The position numbers and the translations under genes are program-made. This document shows, one piece after another, positions 8,230 through 17,293 of a stretch of 64,000 nt of DNA. The stretch is taken from positions 2,232,001 to 2,296,000 of the forward strand of contig NZ_JAUSWW010000001.1 in the NCBI RefSeq assembly GCF_030815415.1. The letters are read 5' to 3'. The stretch is from Streptomyces canus. Its GTDB lineage: Bacteria > Actinomycetota > Actinomycetes > Streptomycetales > Streptomycetaceae. The notes under the pieces were generated by a model. The model did not search any database, was not told the DNA's origin, and saw nothing but the letters and a program-made list of their open reading frames with translations. Positions within the stretch are counted from its first letter, which is position 1; the number at the start of each line of letters is the position of its first letter.

Positions 8230-10083
8230 TCAGGCCGCCCCGCCCTTGGGGTCCTTGTCGTCGTCGACGATCTCCGCGTCCACGACGCCTTCCTCCCCGG
8301 GAGGCGCGGGCTGCTGGTCGGTGGGTTCCGACTGGGCCTGGGCGTACATCGCCTGGCCCATCTGCTGGCTGACGGTGGCGAGTTTCTCGACGCCGGTGCG
8401 CAGCGCGTTCGTGTCGGCGTTCTGCTCCAGGAGCGTCTTCAGCTCCGAGATCGCCGACTCCACCTCGGACTTGGTGTCGGCGGGGACGCGTTCGTCGTTG
8501 TCACGGATGAACTTCTCGGTCTGGTAGACGAGTTGCTCGGCCTGATTGCGGGTCTCGGCCGCCTCCCGGCGGTTGTGGTCCTCCTCGGCGTACTGCTCCG
8601 CCTCTCGCATCATGCGGTCGATGTCGTCCTTGGGCAGGGCCGAGCCGCCGGTGACCGTCATCTTCTGTTCGCGGCCGGTCGCCAGGTCCTTGGCGGAGAC
8701 GTGCATGATCCCGTTGGCGTCGATGTCGAACGCGACCTCGATCTGCGGGACGCCGCGCGGCGCGGGCGGCAGTCCGGTCAGGTCGAAGACGCCCAGCTTC
8801 TTGTTGTACGCGGCGATCTCCCGCTCGCCCTGGTACACCTGGATGCCCACCGAGGGCTGGTTGTCGGTCGCCGTCGTGAAGATCTCCGAACGGCGGGTGG
8901 GGATCGTGGTGTTGCGCTCGATGAGCTTGGTCATGATGCCGCCCTTGGTCTCGATGCCCAGGGACAGCGGGGTGACGTCGAGCAGCAGGACGTCCTTCAC
9001 ATCGCCGCGGATGACGCCCGCCTGGAGGGCCGCGCCGACGGCGACGACCTCGTCCGGGTTGACGCCCTTGTGCGGGTCCTTGCCGGTGAGTTCCTTGACG
9101 AGGTCGGTGACGGCGGGCATCCGGGTGGAGCCGCCGACGAGGATGACGTGGTCGACCGCGGCGAGCTTGATGCCGGCGTCCTTGACGGCCTGGTGGAAGG
9201 GGGTCGTGCAGCGGTCGAGCAGGTCGGCGGTCAGCTCCTGGAACTGGGCGCGCGTCATCTTCTCGTCGAGGTGCAGGGGGCCCTCGGCGGAGGCGGTGAT
9301 GTAGGGGAGGTTGATCGTCGTCTCCGACGAGCTGGACAGCTCGATCTTGGCCTTCTCGGCTCCCTCGCGCAGCCGTTGCAGCGCCATCTTGTCCTTGCCG
9401 AGGTCGATGCCGTACTGCCCCTGGAACTTCTTCACCAGGTGCTCCATGACCCGCTGGTCCCAGTCGTCGCCGCCGAGATGGGTGTCGCCGTTGGTGGCCT
9501 TGACCTCGATGACGCCGTCACCGATCTCCAGCAGGGAGACGTCGAAGGTGCCGCCGCCGAGGTCGAAGACGAGAACGGTCTGCTCCTCGCCCCGGTCCAG
9601 GCCGTAGGCGAGTGCGGCGGCCGTCGGCTCGTTGATGATCCGCAGCACGTTCAGGCCCGCGATCTCCCCGGCCTCCTTGGTGGCCTGGCGCTGCGTGTCG
9701 TCGAAGTACGCCGGGACGGTGATCACCGCGTCGGTGACGTCCTCGCCGAGATAGGACTCGGCGTCCCGCTTCAGCTTCTGCAGGACCCGCGCGGAGAGCT
9801 CCTGCGCCCGGTAGCGGGTGCCGTCGACATCCCCCTGGTCCGGGAAGCGCCAGCTCCCGTCGCCCATGTACCGCTTCACCGAGCGGGCCGTCCGCTCGAC
9901 GTTCGTCACCGCCTGCCGTTTGGCGACCTCCCCGACGAGCACCTCGCCGTTCTTGGCGAAGGCCACGACCGACGGTGTGGTCCTGGCCCCCTCCGCATTG
10001 GCGACGACTGTGGGGTCGCCGCCCTCCAGGACGGCCACCACGGAGTTCGTGGTCCCCAGATCGATCCCGACCGCGCGTCCCAT
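8230..10083 (-). CDS. dnaK: Hsp70 chaperone DnaK (stand-alone copy)
   Basis: A 617-residue Hsp70. The ATP-phosphate loop is [17 protein letters not shown] at the N-terminus. Other nucleotide-domain motifs are [19 protein letters not shown] and [12 protein letters not shown], and the substrate domain starts near [14 protein letters not shown]. The ATG at 10083 directly precedes the conserved start and follows AAGGGGA. The acidic tail EIVDDD is retained. No grpE, dnaJ or hspR follows, so this is not the canonical heat-shock operon but a second copy. A TTGACA promoter overlapped by a HAIR-like repeat lies upstream. Confidence 0.97.
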   Translation of the reverse strand: MGRAVGIDLGTTNSVVAVLEGGDPTVVANAEGARTTPSVVAFAKNGEVLVGEVAKRQAVTNVERTARSVKRYMGDGSWRFPDQGDVDGTRYRAQELSARVLQKLKRDAESYLGEDVTDAVITVPAYFDDTQRQATKEAGEIAGLNVLRIINEPTAAALAYGLDRGEEQTVLVFDLGGGTFDVSLLEIGDGVIEVKATNGDTHLGGDDWDQRVMEHLVKKFQGQYGIDLGKDKMALQRLREGAEKAKIELSSSSETTINLPYITASAEGPLHLDEKMTRAQFQELTADLLDRCTTPFHQAVKDAGIKLAAVDHVILVGGSTRMPAVTDLVKELTGKDPHKGVNPDEVVAVGAALQAGVIRGDVKDVLLLDVTPLSLGIETKGGIMTKLIERNTTIPTRRSEIFTTATDNQPSVGIQVYQGEREIAAYNKKLGVFDLTGLPPAPRGVPQIEVAFDIDANGIMHVSAKDLATGREQKMTVTGGSALPKDDIDRMMREAEQYAEEDHNRREAAETRNQAEQLVYQTEKFIRDNDERVPADTKSEVESAISELKTLLEQNADTNALRTGVEKLATVSQQMGQAMYAQAQSEPTDQQPAPPGEEGVVDAEIVDDDKDPKGGAA

Positions 10084-10119
10084 CGCTGTCCCCTTCCGCC
10101 AGGGCACTTCCCGGACTCC

Positions 10120-10149
10120 AGCACAAAACTTGAGTGGGCTGTTGTCAAT
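10120..10149 (-). promoter_or_regulatory. dnaK promoter with partial HAIR (HspR-type) operator
   Basis: Reading on the minus strand, TTGACA (10148-10143) is followed 17 bases later by TGTGCT (10125-10120). Overlapping it, 10129-10149 matches the HAIR repeat CTTGAGT-N7-ACTCAAG: one arm is perfect (7/7) and the other matches 4/7. HspR represses dnaK in streptomycetes through such repeats; control of this copy is inferred. Confidence 0.5.
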
Positions 10150-10180
10150 GCCGCGTACCCATTCCGGGTACCCGGAAATG

Positions 10181-10220
10181 CGCGCTGCCGCGCCCCTCGA
10201 GAGGGGGACGCGGCAGCGCG
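10181..10220 (-). terminator. Strong hairpin terminator of the osmC-family gene
   Basis: A near-perfect 18-bp stem begins 14 bases past the stop of the OsmC gene: outer arms CGCGCTGCCGCG/CGCGGCAGCGCG and inner arms CCCCTC/GAGGGG. There is no long U-tract, as is common for terminators in this group. Confidence 0.75.
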
Positions 10221-10233
10221 GGACGTACGAGTG

Positions 10234-10662
10234 TCAGGCGAGCTTCGCCGACAGGGTGATCGGTACGGCCTTGAGGGCCTGGCTGACGGGGCAGTCCACC
10301 TTGGCCTGCTCCGCCGCGGCGACGAAGCCGTCCTCGTCGAGGCCGGGCACGGTGCCCTCGACGGTGAGGTGGATGCCGGTGATGCCCTCGCCCGGCTGGA
10401 AGGTGACGTCGGCGGAGGTGACGAGCTTGGTGGGCGGGGTGCCGGCCCCCGCGAGGGCGTGCGAGAACGCCATCGAGAAGCAGCTGGAGTGGGCGGCCGC
10501 GATCAGCTCCTCGGGGCTGGTCTTGCCGTTGGCCTCCTGCGTGCGGGCAGCCCACGTCACCGGCTGCTCGGCGATGGCGCCGGAGGAGTCGAAGGTGACG
10601 ACTCCGTTGCCCTCGAGCAGGTTGCCTTCCCAGACGGTGTGTGCGGAGCGCGTGGTAGCCAC
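10234..10662 (-). CDS. OsmC/Ohr-family peroxiredoxin
   Basis: A 142-residue thiol peroxidase-type protein that would reduce organic hydroperoxides. The two redox cysteines are visible in AAHSSCFSMAFSHAL and KVDCPVSQALKAVPI, and the N-terminal RSAHTVWEGNLLEGNG is typical of the OsmC branch. The GTG start at 10662 follows AAAGGAC; a longer reading upstream lacks support. It is a single-gene unit closed by a strong hairpin. Confidence 0.93.
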   Translation of the reverse strand: MATTRSAHTVWEGNLLEGNGVVTFDSSGAIAEQPVTWAARTQEANGKTSPEELIAAAHSSCFSMAFSHALAGAGTPPTKLVTSADVTFQPGEGITGIHLTVEGTVPGLDEDGFVAAAEQAKVDCPVSQALKAVPITLSAKLA

Positions 10663-10711
10663 GGTCAGTCCTTTCGTGTGGTCCCGGTTCCGGGTGATGC
10701 ACCCCATCCGA

Positions 10712-12526
10712 TCACACTCCGGCGCGGCTCACCCTGAAGACCGGCCCGCGCGGGCTGAAGGGCAGCCGCGCGCCCTCCGGGATCAGATACGCGTGTTCGC
10801 GCCGCACCCTCAGCACGTCGCACCAGCCGTCCGTGATCACCAACACGGGCGCGCCGGGCGGGAAGTCGTCGGCACGGTGCAGCAGGTCGATCCCGGGCTG
10901 CAGGACCGTACCGCCGCGACCGCGCACCCGGACCCGGCCCGCGATCTCGGTGACCGGCAGATAACCGGCGTCGTAGGGGGCCGCGTCGCAGAACACGACG
11001 CGCGCCGCCGGTACGTCCCGGGCCTCGGCGTACGAGGCGATCGCGCCGAGCGCCTTGCCGAGCAGGGTCCGGTCCATGGACCCGGAGGTGTCCAGGACGA
11101 CGCCGAAGGTGCAGCGGGCGATCTCCTCGGGCGGGAAGTACCGGCCCGCGCGCGGGATGTCGGGGGTGGACGACTGGCGGCGGGAGGGGCGCGCGTACGT
11201 CCGCAGCGGCTCCGGGCGGGGCACGAACTCGTCGAACCAGCGGGCCAGTCGGGCGTCCCACGGCAGCGGCGGGTGGCTGAGCGCGCGGATCTCCTCGACG
11301 AGGCCGCCGGGCAGGAAACCGCGGGCCTGCCGCTGGTGCAGGTCCAGGCCGTGGCCGAGGCCGCGGCGGTAGAACTCGTCGAGGTCGACGTAGTCCCGGG
11401 GCGAGCCGAGCGGGCCGCCGAGGACGTCGCCGAGGCCCTTGCCGCGCAGGGTGCCCAGGCGGCGCATCCGGCGCATGTCGCCGGCGATACGGTCGTAGAC
11501 CTCCTCCGCGGACAGGTCCTTCAGCCCGGGGTCGTGGAGCAGCCCGTCGGGCATGGTGCCGACCTGCATGTCGGCCAGCCAGCCGTTGATGACGTAGTCG
11601 CAGGCGACGTTGAACAGGTACGGGTCGCGGGTGCCGCAGCGGTCGCCGTGGCGCAGGGCGGCGTGCAGCATCTCGTGGGCGAGGACGAACCGCCATTCCT
11701 CGTCGTCGAGTTCACGCAGCGGGTTGATGTAGATCTCGGCGAGTTCGGCGTTGACCGCGGCGACGGAGATGTCGTGGGCGCGGGCCAGTTCGGCGTCGGC
11801 GACCAGGGTGATGCCGGCCGCGATGCCGCCGAGCAGCGGGTAGGAGGAGACGAACCAGCTCAACGCCCGCTCCCACGGCTGGAGTCGGGTGGAGCCGCCG
11901 CGCATCGACGCACGGCGGCCGCCCGCCACGTCCATGGCGGTGGCGACGGTACGGGTGAGGGCGTGCGCGAAGTCCAGCTGCCAGTCCTTCGGGGCGCCGC
12001 CCGTCCACACGTCCCAGGGCACGAGCAGTTGGTCCGGTTCGTGGCCCGCCGTGCCGCAGTGCTCGTACACGGGCGGGATGCCGTCGCGGCGCCAGCGGGC
12101 GGCGAGCTGTTCCTCGTCGCCGTCGGGGTAGGACGGCGGCAGGTCCTCGGGGGTGCGGCCGATGGGGAAGCCGAGCAGGAAGCGGTTGACGACGGCGCAG
12201 CGGGCGGCCCGTTCGAACCGGTCGGGCTGGGTGCGGTGGCCCTCCTTCGCCGGGACGTGGCCGAAGCCGAGGTGGATGATGGCGTGGGCGACCGCCCAGG
12301 CCCAGTCGACGGGGTCGGCGCGCCGGGTGGGGTGGACGTGCAGGGTGCCGTCGGAGTCGACGCGGACCAGCCCGGAGGCGGGCGAGTGCGGGCAGTCCGC
12401 CTTGCGGCAGGTGCTGAACCCGATCGCGGCGAGGGCCCGGTTGGCCCGCACCAGCCGCAGTCCCTCGGCGAAGGCCTCGGCCGCGAGGTCCTTCTTCGGC
12501 GGCTTCGCGGCGCGCGTACGGCTCAC
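10712..12526 (-). CDS. DUF2201-type metallopeptidase/VWA-like protein
   Basis: A 604-residue cytosolic protein. Residues about 270-335 form a putative metallopeptidase domain with HEMLH (284-288) and a downstream histidine. The C-terminal third is a VWA-like domain opening GVVLDTSGSMDRT near residue 495, a metal-ion-dependent adhesion site. An earlier segment at residues 75-130 (AHAIIHLGFGH and AVVNRFLLGFPIGRTPEDLP) repeats the metallopeptidase block but lacks the glutamate. The GTG start overlaps the stop of the MoxR gene upstream. VWA/MoxR pairs generally act in protein complex assembly; the client is unknown. Confidence 0.88.
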   Translation of the reverse strand: MSRTRAAKPPKKDLAAEAFAEGLRLVRANRALAAIGFSTCRKADCPHSPASGLVRVDSDGTLHVHPTRRADPVDWAWAVAHAIIHLGFGHVPAKEGHRTQPDRFERAARCAVVNRFLLGFPIGRTPEDLPPSYPDGDEEQLAARWRRDGIPPVYEHCGTAGHEPDQLLVPWDVWTGGAPKDWQLDFAHALTRTVATAMDVAGGRRASMRGGSTRLQPWERALSWFVSSYPLLGGIAAGITLVADAELARAHDISVAAVNAELAEIYINPLRELDDEEWRFVLAHEMLHAALRHGDRCGTRDPYLFNVACDYVINGWLADMQVGTMPDGLLHDPGLKDLSAEEVYDRIAGDMRRMRRLGTLRGKGLGDVLGGPLGSPRDYVDLDEFYRRGLGHGLDLHQRQARGFLPGGLVEEIRALSHPPLPWDARLARWFDEFVPRPEPLRTYARPSRRQSSTPDIPRAGRYFPPEEIARCTFGVVLDTSGSMDRTLLGKALGAIASYAEARDVPAARVVFCDAAPYDAGYLPVTEIAGRVRVRGRGGTVLQPGIDLLHRADDFPPGAPVLVITDGWCDVLRVRREHAYLIPEGARLPFSPRGPVFRVSRAGV

Positions 12527-13584
12527 TGCCGCGCCTCCACCAGCCGCGGCATGTCACGGGCCGCCTCGACCAGGAACCAGGCGGGCAGCAGCGGGTTGCC
12601 GTCGGTGTCCGGGGCGATGACGCTCTGCGCGACCTCCACCGAGATCTCGGCGAGCTGGACGAGCAGCGACTTGGCGCGGTACGCCGTCTGCTGGGCGGAC
12701 GCCGAGAGGTGCTCCTTGCTGGCGGGCAGCTCCTTGACCAGACGGCCGCGGAAGGACTCGGCGAGGTAGTACAGGAGGTCGCGGTCCGCCATGCGGTGCG
12801 GCCAGCGGGCGTCGCCCTTGATGATCGCCTCGATGCCGTACTGGCCGCGCACGATCTTGACGTAGCCGCAGAACGCGACGGCGTGCGCGGGGGTCAGCGT
12901 GCCGTGCGCGATCACCTTCAGCGTCTCCTCGTCGAGGCCGCGGCCGAAGGAGTGCAGGGCGTCGGAGAGCATGTGCCAGGAGCGGGGCGTGGAGAACGGC
13001 TCCTCGGTCTTGGGCGGCTTGGACCACAGGTGGTCGGGCCGGTCGATGAGGTGGTCCAGGACCCAGGGGTGGATGCCGTTGCCCGCGGCCCAGACGAGCC
13101 AGTCCTTCGCGGAGGCCTCCAGATGGACGTGGGCGAGCCGGTTGACGAGCGCGGAGGCGATGGGGCGGGCGAGGGCGTTGTCGGTGGCCCGGTTGCCGGC
13201 GCCGATCACGATCGAGCCGGCCGGGAGGTCGTAGCTGCCGATACGGCGGTCCAGGATCAGCGAGTAGAACGCCTTCTGCACATCCGGGGTCGCCGCGTTG
13301 AGCTCGTCCAGGAACAGGCAGTAGGGCTCGTCGCGGGCGATCGCCTCCGGCGGGCAGAACACCGAGCGTCCGTCACGGATCTGCGGCACGCCGATCAGGT
13401 CCTCGGGAGCGAGCTGGGTGCCCAGCAGACTCACGCACTCCAGTCCCAGGGACTCGGCGAACTCCCGTACCAGTGAGGACTTTCCGATGCCGGGGGCGCC
13501 CCAGATGAAGACCGGCCGCACGGTCGCGAGACCGAGCAGCAGCTCCGGGATCCGGGCGGGAGTGACGGTGACGGCAGCCTGCAC
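12523..13584 (-). CDS. MoxR-type AAA+ ATPase
   Basis: A 353-residue AAA+ protein: Walker A GAPGIGKSS, Walker B YCLFLDELNAA, sensor 1 GAGNRATDN. The GTG at 13584 is chosen because GGAG precedes it and because family similarity begins at TPARIPELLLGLATVRPVFIWG; the upstream in-frame extension is low-complexity. It overlaps the downstream VWA-like gene by four bases, the classic MoxR-VWA operon, where the ATPase remodels or loads the partner. Confidence 0.92.
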   Translation of the reverse strand: MQAAVTVTPARIPELLLGLATVRPVFIWGAPGIGKSSLVREFAESLGLECVSLLGTQLAPEDLIGVPQIRDGRSVFCPPEAIARDEPYCLFLDELNAATPDVQKAFYSLILDRRIGSYDLPAGSIVIGAGNRATDNALARPIASALVNRLAHVHLEASAKDWLVWAAGNGIHPWVLDHLIDRPDHLWSKPPKTEEPFSTPRSWHMLSDALHSFGRGLDEETLKVIAHGTLTPAHAVAFCGYVKIVRGQYGIEAIIKGDARWPHRMADRDLLYYLAESFRGRLVKELPASKEHLSASAQQTAYRAKSLLVQLAEISVEVAQSVIAPDTDGNPLLPAWFLVEAARDMPRLVEARQ

Positions 13585-13824
13585 GCAGTGGCTCCAGGGG
13601 ATGTTCGAGAAGGGCGCGCTGGTGCGCGGGGTCCGATGCGAACAGTGTGTGCGCAGCCGCCGCGGGACGCACACGATTTTCCGGGCCCGGGGCGCGGGGG
13701 GCGTACCACCGGAGCCGCTCACGGGTGGGACGGGCCGGCACGTGCGGGGTGCGCGGCAGTGACCGGAATGTGCCCTGGGCAAACCCGTGCCGCGGTGACA
13801 CGGTGTGCGCGGTCCTCCGTGTGA

Positions 13825-13860
13825 GCCGCTCCTCCGTTCATGGGGGTATGGAGGAGCGGC
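13825..13860 (-). terminator. Hairpin terminator after the phosphodiesterase gene
   Basis: Perfect 11-bp arms GCCGCTCCTCC and GGAGGAGCGGC enclose a 14-base loop, beginning 13 bases past the stop at 13873. The rest of 13585-13824 shows no gene; it holds the upstream region of the MoxR gene. Confidence 0.7.
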
Positions 13861-13872
13861 GGACGCCGAGAG

Positions 13873-15948
13873 CTAGGCCGCGCGCCGCTCCTCGTCCTGA
13901 CGTGCCGTCACAGGCACCTGGGGGCCGTCGGATTCGCGCAGCCAGCGGCACAGGACGCGGTGGACCTGCTCGGCGCCGACGAGCTCCTCGGTGTCCGCCA
14001 CGGGCGCGGACAGGACGACGGGCGACAGCAGGAACGGCCGGCCCTGGGCGCCGCCGAGCCCGCCGTGCGAGCCGATCTGCTCCTCGAAGGCGAGGACTTC
14101 GCCGTCGACCGGGTCGTACCAGGAGTTGACCATGATGTCGGCGGTGTGCGCGAAGCCGTGCGTGCGGCGTACGACGTCGGCGGCGCCGGGCCCGAAGGCG
14201 GCCAACGGGCCCGGCTCCTCGTCGAGTCGGCCGACCGGGATCTCCGTACCGAACGGCCCGAGGACCACTCCGCCGTGCTCCTCGCTGCGGACGAGGAGGA
14301 ACCCGATGCCCGGGTGGTTGGCGAGCGTGGTCAGCAGGGCGGGGTGGCGGGCGTCGATCTCCTCCTTGGTCATCCGGTGGGGCACGTCCGGGAAGGAGAC
14401 CAGGCCGAGGTTGCCGGAGGCCAGCACGAGCGGCTCCGAGCGGCGGTGCGAGGGCCGGCGCTGCTCGTCGCGATCCTCGACGGGGATGCGCAGCGCGGCC
14501 CGCACGGCCGCGCGGGCCTCGGCGCCGCTGTGGGTGCGCTGCGCCTTGCGGGGCACCGGCAGCCCGCAGCCCGCCCGCACCAGGTCGCCGAGGGAGAGGC
14601 CGTAGCGGGTGCGGAAGGTCTCGCCGGGGCTCTGGCCGTGGTCGGACAGGACGACGATCCGGTACGGGCGCGGGGCGTGCTCGACGACGTTCTCGATCAA
14701 CGCGAGGGAACGGTCGAGGCGTTCGAGGACCTTCTCGGCGTCGCGGCTGTGCGGTCCGGAGTGGTGGGCGACCTCGTCGTAGGCGACGAGGTCGGCGTAG
14801 ACGGCGGTGCGGCCGGCGAGCATGTCGCCCATCACCGCGGCGACGACGACGTCCCGTTCGACGACGGTCGCGAAGGCGCGGATGAGGGGGTAGAGGCCGC
14901 CGCGCTTGACGCGCGGGCGGGCCCGGCGGGCACGGCTCCTGGTCGACTGCGCGATCTCCCGGCCGACCTCGGCGAAGAACGACAGGGCCGTGCGGACGGC
15001 GTTGGCCGGGTCGGAGAAGTACGCGAAGTAGCCCGCGCGGGACCGGGTCTCGCGGCTGCGGCGGCGGGTGGCGATGGACAGCACGAGGGCCTGCTCGTCG
15101 GCGCCGCCGCTGAAGAGGTTGCCGCGGCTGGCGCCGTCGGCGCTGAGCAGCCCGCCGTCACCGGTACGGGCCACCGCCCGGCGCTGGAGCTCGGCGGCGC
15201 TGGTGGGGCGGTTGCAGACCATCACCTCCTGGCTGTCCTTCTCGTACCAGCGGAAGGCCGGCACGTCCTCGTTGCTGCCGTGCAGGATGCCGAGCTGGCT
15301 GGCGCCGGTCTGGCTGGACCAGTCGGTGCGCCACGGGGTGAGCCGGTGGGTGCCGTCCAGCCACTGGGCGACGGTGGGCATGAGGCCCTTCTTCACCGCC
15401 GCCTCCAGGACGTCGTGGCCGACACCGTCCAGCTGGAGGAAGACCGTCCCCGGCGTGACGGGGCCGCCCGGTCCCGCGCTGCGGCGGCGGTCGGCGAGCC
15501 GGTAGAGCCGGCGCCGGTAGGCGTCGTCGTCGCGCACGGCCAGGGCGGCACCGGTGGCGGAGGCGACGGCCGACATCACGGCGGCGACCACGACCGCGGT
15601 CTCCCACGCGGCCGCGCCCCGCTCGGTCGGGTTCAGCCGCAGCGCCACGAGGAGCAGCGCGCCGTTGAGGAAGAACACCAGCAGACCCAGCACGAGGGCG
15701 GGCACCAGCAGCAGGAGCCGTACGAGAAGCGGCCAGACCAGCGCCGACAGCACACCGAAGGCGCCGGCGCCCAGGGCCGCGGTGACCGCGATGTCGGTGG
15801 CGCTGTCACCGTCCGCGGACCGGAGCTGGAACTCCGGCAGGATGCCGGCGAGCACGAGCATGGTGAGCGTGGAGACCGCCCACACCGCGACGCTCCGCCC
15901 CGTCTGACTGGCGACCCGCCGCCAACGCCCGCCTCGCACGCCCCGCAC
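13873..15948 (-). CDS. Membrane-anchored alkaline-phosphatase-superfamily phosphodiesterase
   Basis: A 691-residue protein. Residues about 18-135 carry four hydrophobic helices resembling phage-holin family IV proteins. The remainder is a type I phosphodiesterase/nucleotide pyrophosphatase-like domain, with metal-binding sites in TVFLQLDGVGHDVLEAAV, ADLVAYDEVAHHSGPHS and IVVLSDHGQSPGE. The catalytic domain is probably on one membrane face and may act on lipid- or polymer-linked phosphodiesters. The first GTG is used; a GTG three codons in (15939) has better spacing to GAGGT. Confidence 0.85.
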   Translation of the reverse strand: MRGVRGGRWRRVASQTGRSVAVWAVSTLTMLVLAGILPEFQLRSADGDSATDIAVTAALGAGAFGVLSALVWPLLVRLLLLVPALVLGLLVFFLNGALLLVALRLNPTERGAAAWETAVVVAAVMSAVASATGAALAVRDDDAYRRRLYRLADRRRSAGPGGPVTPGTVFLQLDGVGHDVLEAAVKKGLMPTVAQWLDGTHRLTPWRTDWSSQTGASQLGILHGSNEDVPAFRWYEKDSQEVMVCNRPTSAAELQRRAVARTGDGGLLSADGASRGNLFSGGADEQALVLSIATRRRSRETRSRAGYFAYFSDPANAVRTALSFFAEVGREIAQSTRSRARRARPRVKRGGLYPLIRAFATVVERDVVVAAVMGDMLAGRTAVYADLVAYDEVAHHSGPHSRDAEKVLERLDRSLALIENVVEHAPRPYRIVVLSDHGQSPGETFRTRYGLSLGDLVRAGCGLPVPRKAQRTHSGAEARAAVRAALRIPVEDRDEQRRPSHRRSEPLVLASGNLGLVSFPDVPHRMTKEEIDARHPALLTTLANHPGIGFLLVRSEEHGGVVLGPFGTEIPVGRLDEEPGPLAAFGPGAADVVRRTHGFAHTADIMVNSWYDPVDGEVLAFEEQIGSHGGLGGAQGRPFLLSPVVLSAPVADTEELVGAEQVHRVLCRWLRESDGPQVPVTARQDEERRAA

Positions 15949-16034
15949 ACCTCACGTCCCGGGCCCGTCGTCGGTGCGGGCCTGCACCCACCCTGTCACA
16001 ACGGGCGGAGGCCCCCGGCGTCCCCGGGCAGGTG

Positions 16035-16436
16035 TCAGCGGCCGTCGTAGCCCGCGGTCGGCATCGACAGCCGGCGGTGGATCCTGGCCTTCATCTGGGC
16101 GTCGTACGACGGTTCGGCGCGCCCCACGGTCTCCACCCGCACCCCGCGCCGTGCGCACTCGGCGGCGAACTCCTCGACGGAGGACAGGGCGCTCTCCAGG
16201 ACCCGGTGGCTGGGTGCGACGAACAGGTCGCTGCCCGGGCGGACGCCGTCCCACAGGACGCAGTGGTCGGCACGCAGACCCCGCACGAGGAGTTCCCGGC
16301 TGACGATGTAGCCCCGCTCCGCCGCCCAGCGAGCGCACATCGCGTGCTGGCTGCGGGAGTCCACCAGGAAGGGATCCGCCTCCAGCTCCTCCAACGGCGT
16401 CAGACTCGCGATCGCCGTGACCCGCATCGGTCCCAT
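16035..16436 (-). CDS. Small conserved protein resembling a serine-recombinase N-terminal domain
   Basis: A 133-residue soluble protein. The segment DSRSQHAMCARWAAERGYIV resembles the 'R-x-x-x-Q...C-x-x-x-A-x-x-x-G' region of resolvase catalytic domains, and DLFVAPSHRVLESALSSVEEF followed by GVRVETVG matches the later helix-strand part. No DNA-binding domain follows. It may be a domesticated, DNA-breakage-inactive relative. The resemblance is by eye and should be treated as a hypothesis. ATG at 16436 follows GAGGGGG. Confidence 0.6.
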   Translation of the reverse strand: MGPMRVTAIASLTPLEELEADPFLVDSRSQHAMCARWAAERGYIVSRELLVRGLRADHCVLWDGVRPGSDLFVAPSHRVLESALSSVEEFAAECARRGVRVETVGRAEPSYDAQMKARIHRRLSMPTAGYDGR

Positions 16437-16519
16437 GGCGTCCCCCTCACCTCCGGGTTTCGCCGCCGACCATACTCCTGCCCGTAGGCTTCGGGGAGTC
16501 GCGCGAAGGAGGCAAAGAG

Positions 16520-17293
16520 GTGCCGGTGGAGATCACCTGGTGGGGTCACGCCACCTGCACGGTCGAGGACTCGGACGTCCGCGTGCTCACCGATCCTCTG
16601 TTCGCCCGCCGACTCGCGCATCTGCGCCGCCGCCGCGGGGCGGTGCCGGCGCCCGCCGCCTGGCGCGCGGACGTGGCGCTCGTCTCCCATCTGCACGCCG
16701 ACCACCTGCACGTTCCCTCGCTGGCCCGGCTCGCACCGGGCACGCGCCTGCTCGTGCCCCGGGGCGCCGCCCAGGCCGTACCCGGGCTGCGCCGCCTCGC
16801 CCATCTCCAGGTCGACGAGGTGGCGCCCGGGGACGAGACGGTGATCGGGAACGTGGTCGTACGGACCGTCCCGGCCCGGCACGACGGGCGACGGCTGCCC
16901 CTGGGACGACACCGCTCCCCCGCGCTCGGCTACGTCGTCGAGGGCGAGGCGCGCACCTACTTCGCCGGGGACACCGGGCTGTTCGACGAGATGGCCAAGG
17001 AGGTCGGGCCGGTCGACGTGGCGCTGCTGCCAGTCGGCGGCTGGGGGCCGTACCTGGGCGAAGGGCATCTGGACGCGGGGCGGGCGGCCGAGGCGCTGGC
17101 CCGGCTCGAACCGGTGAGCGCGGTGCCGGTGCACTACGGCACGTACTGGCCGATCGGGATGGACGCCGTGCGCCCCCATGAATTCCACGCCCCCGGCGAG
17201 GAGTTCGTGCGACTCGCGGCCGAGCGTGCGCCGGGCGTGGCGGTGCATCTGCTGGAGCACGGTCAGACTGTGCGCCCCAGGGTGGCCCGGTGA
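16520..17293 (+). CDS. Metallo-beta-lactamase-fold hydrolase (257 aa)
   Basis: A UlaG-like/beta-lactamase_2 protein: WWGHATCTVE near the N-terminus, zinc motif SHLHADHLH, and GYVVEGEARTYFAGDTGLFD with the bridging aspartate, then a later histidine in PVHYGTYWP. It likely hydrolyses a phosphoester or lactone substrate in the cytosol. The GTG start follows AAGGAGG. The stop overlaps the next start (GTGA), so it is co-expressed with the DedA protein. Confidence 0.88.
   Translation: MPVEITWWGHATCTVEDSDVRVLTDPLFARRLAHLRRRRGAVPAPAAWRADVALVSHLHADHLHVPSLARLAPGTRLLVPRGAAQAVPGLRRLAHLQVDEVAPGDETVIGNVVVRTVPARHDGRRLPLGRHRSPALGYVVEGEARTYFAGDTGLFDEMAKEVGPVDVALLPVGGWGPYLGEGHLDAGRAAEALARLEPVSAVPVHYGTYWPIGMDAVRPHEFHAPGEEFVRLAAERAPGVAVHLLEHGQTVRPRVAR

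Noticed and set aside
10155..10173. Two GGGTAC strings upstream of dnaK as SigB-type promoters
   Set aside because: No GNNT box lies 14-16 bases upstream of either copy on the minus strand, and they form part of a CCGGGTACCCGG palindrome.
8164..10737. Very long open frame (857 codons) antisense to dnaK
   Set aside because: The opposite strand encodes an unmistakable Hsp70. Long antisense frames are expected at this GC content, and the predicted protein is a low-complexity Val/Gly/Arg/Asp mix.
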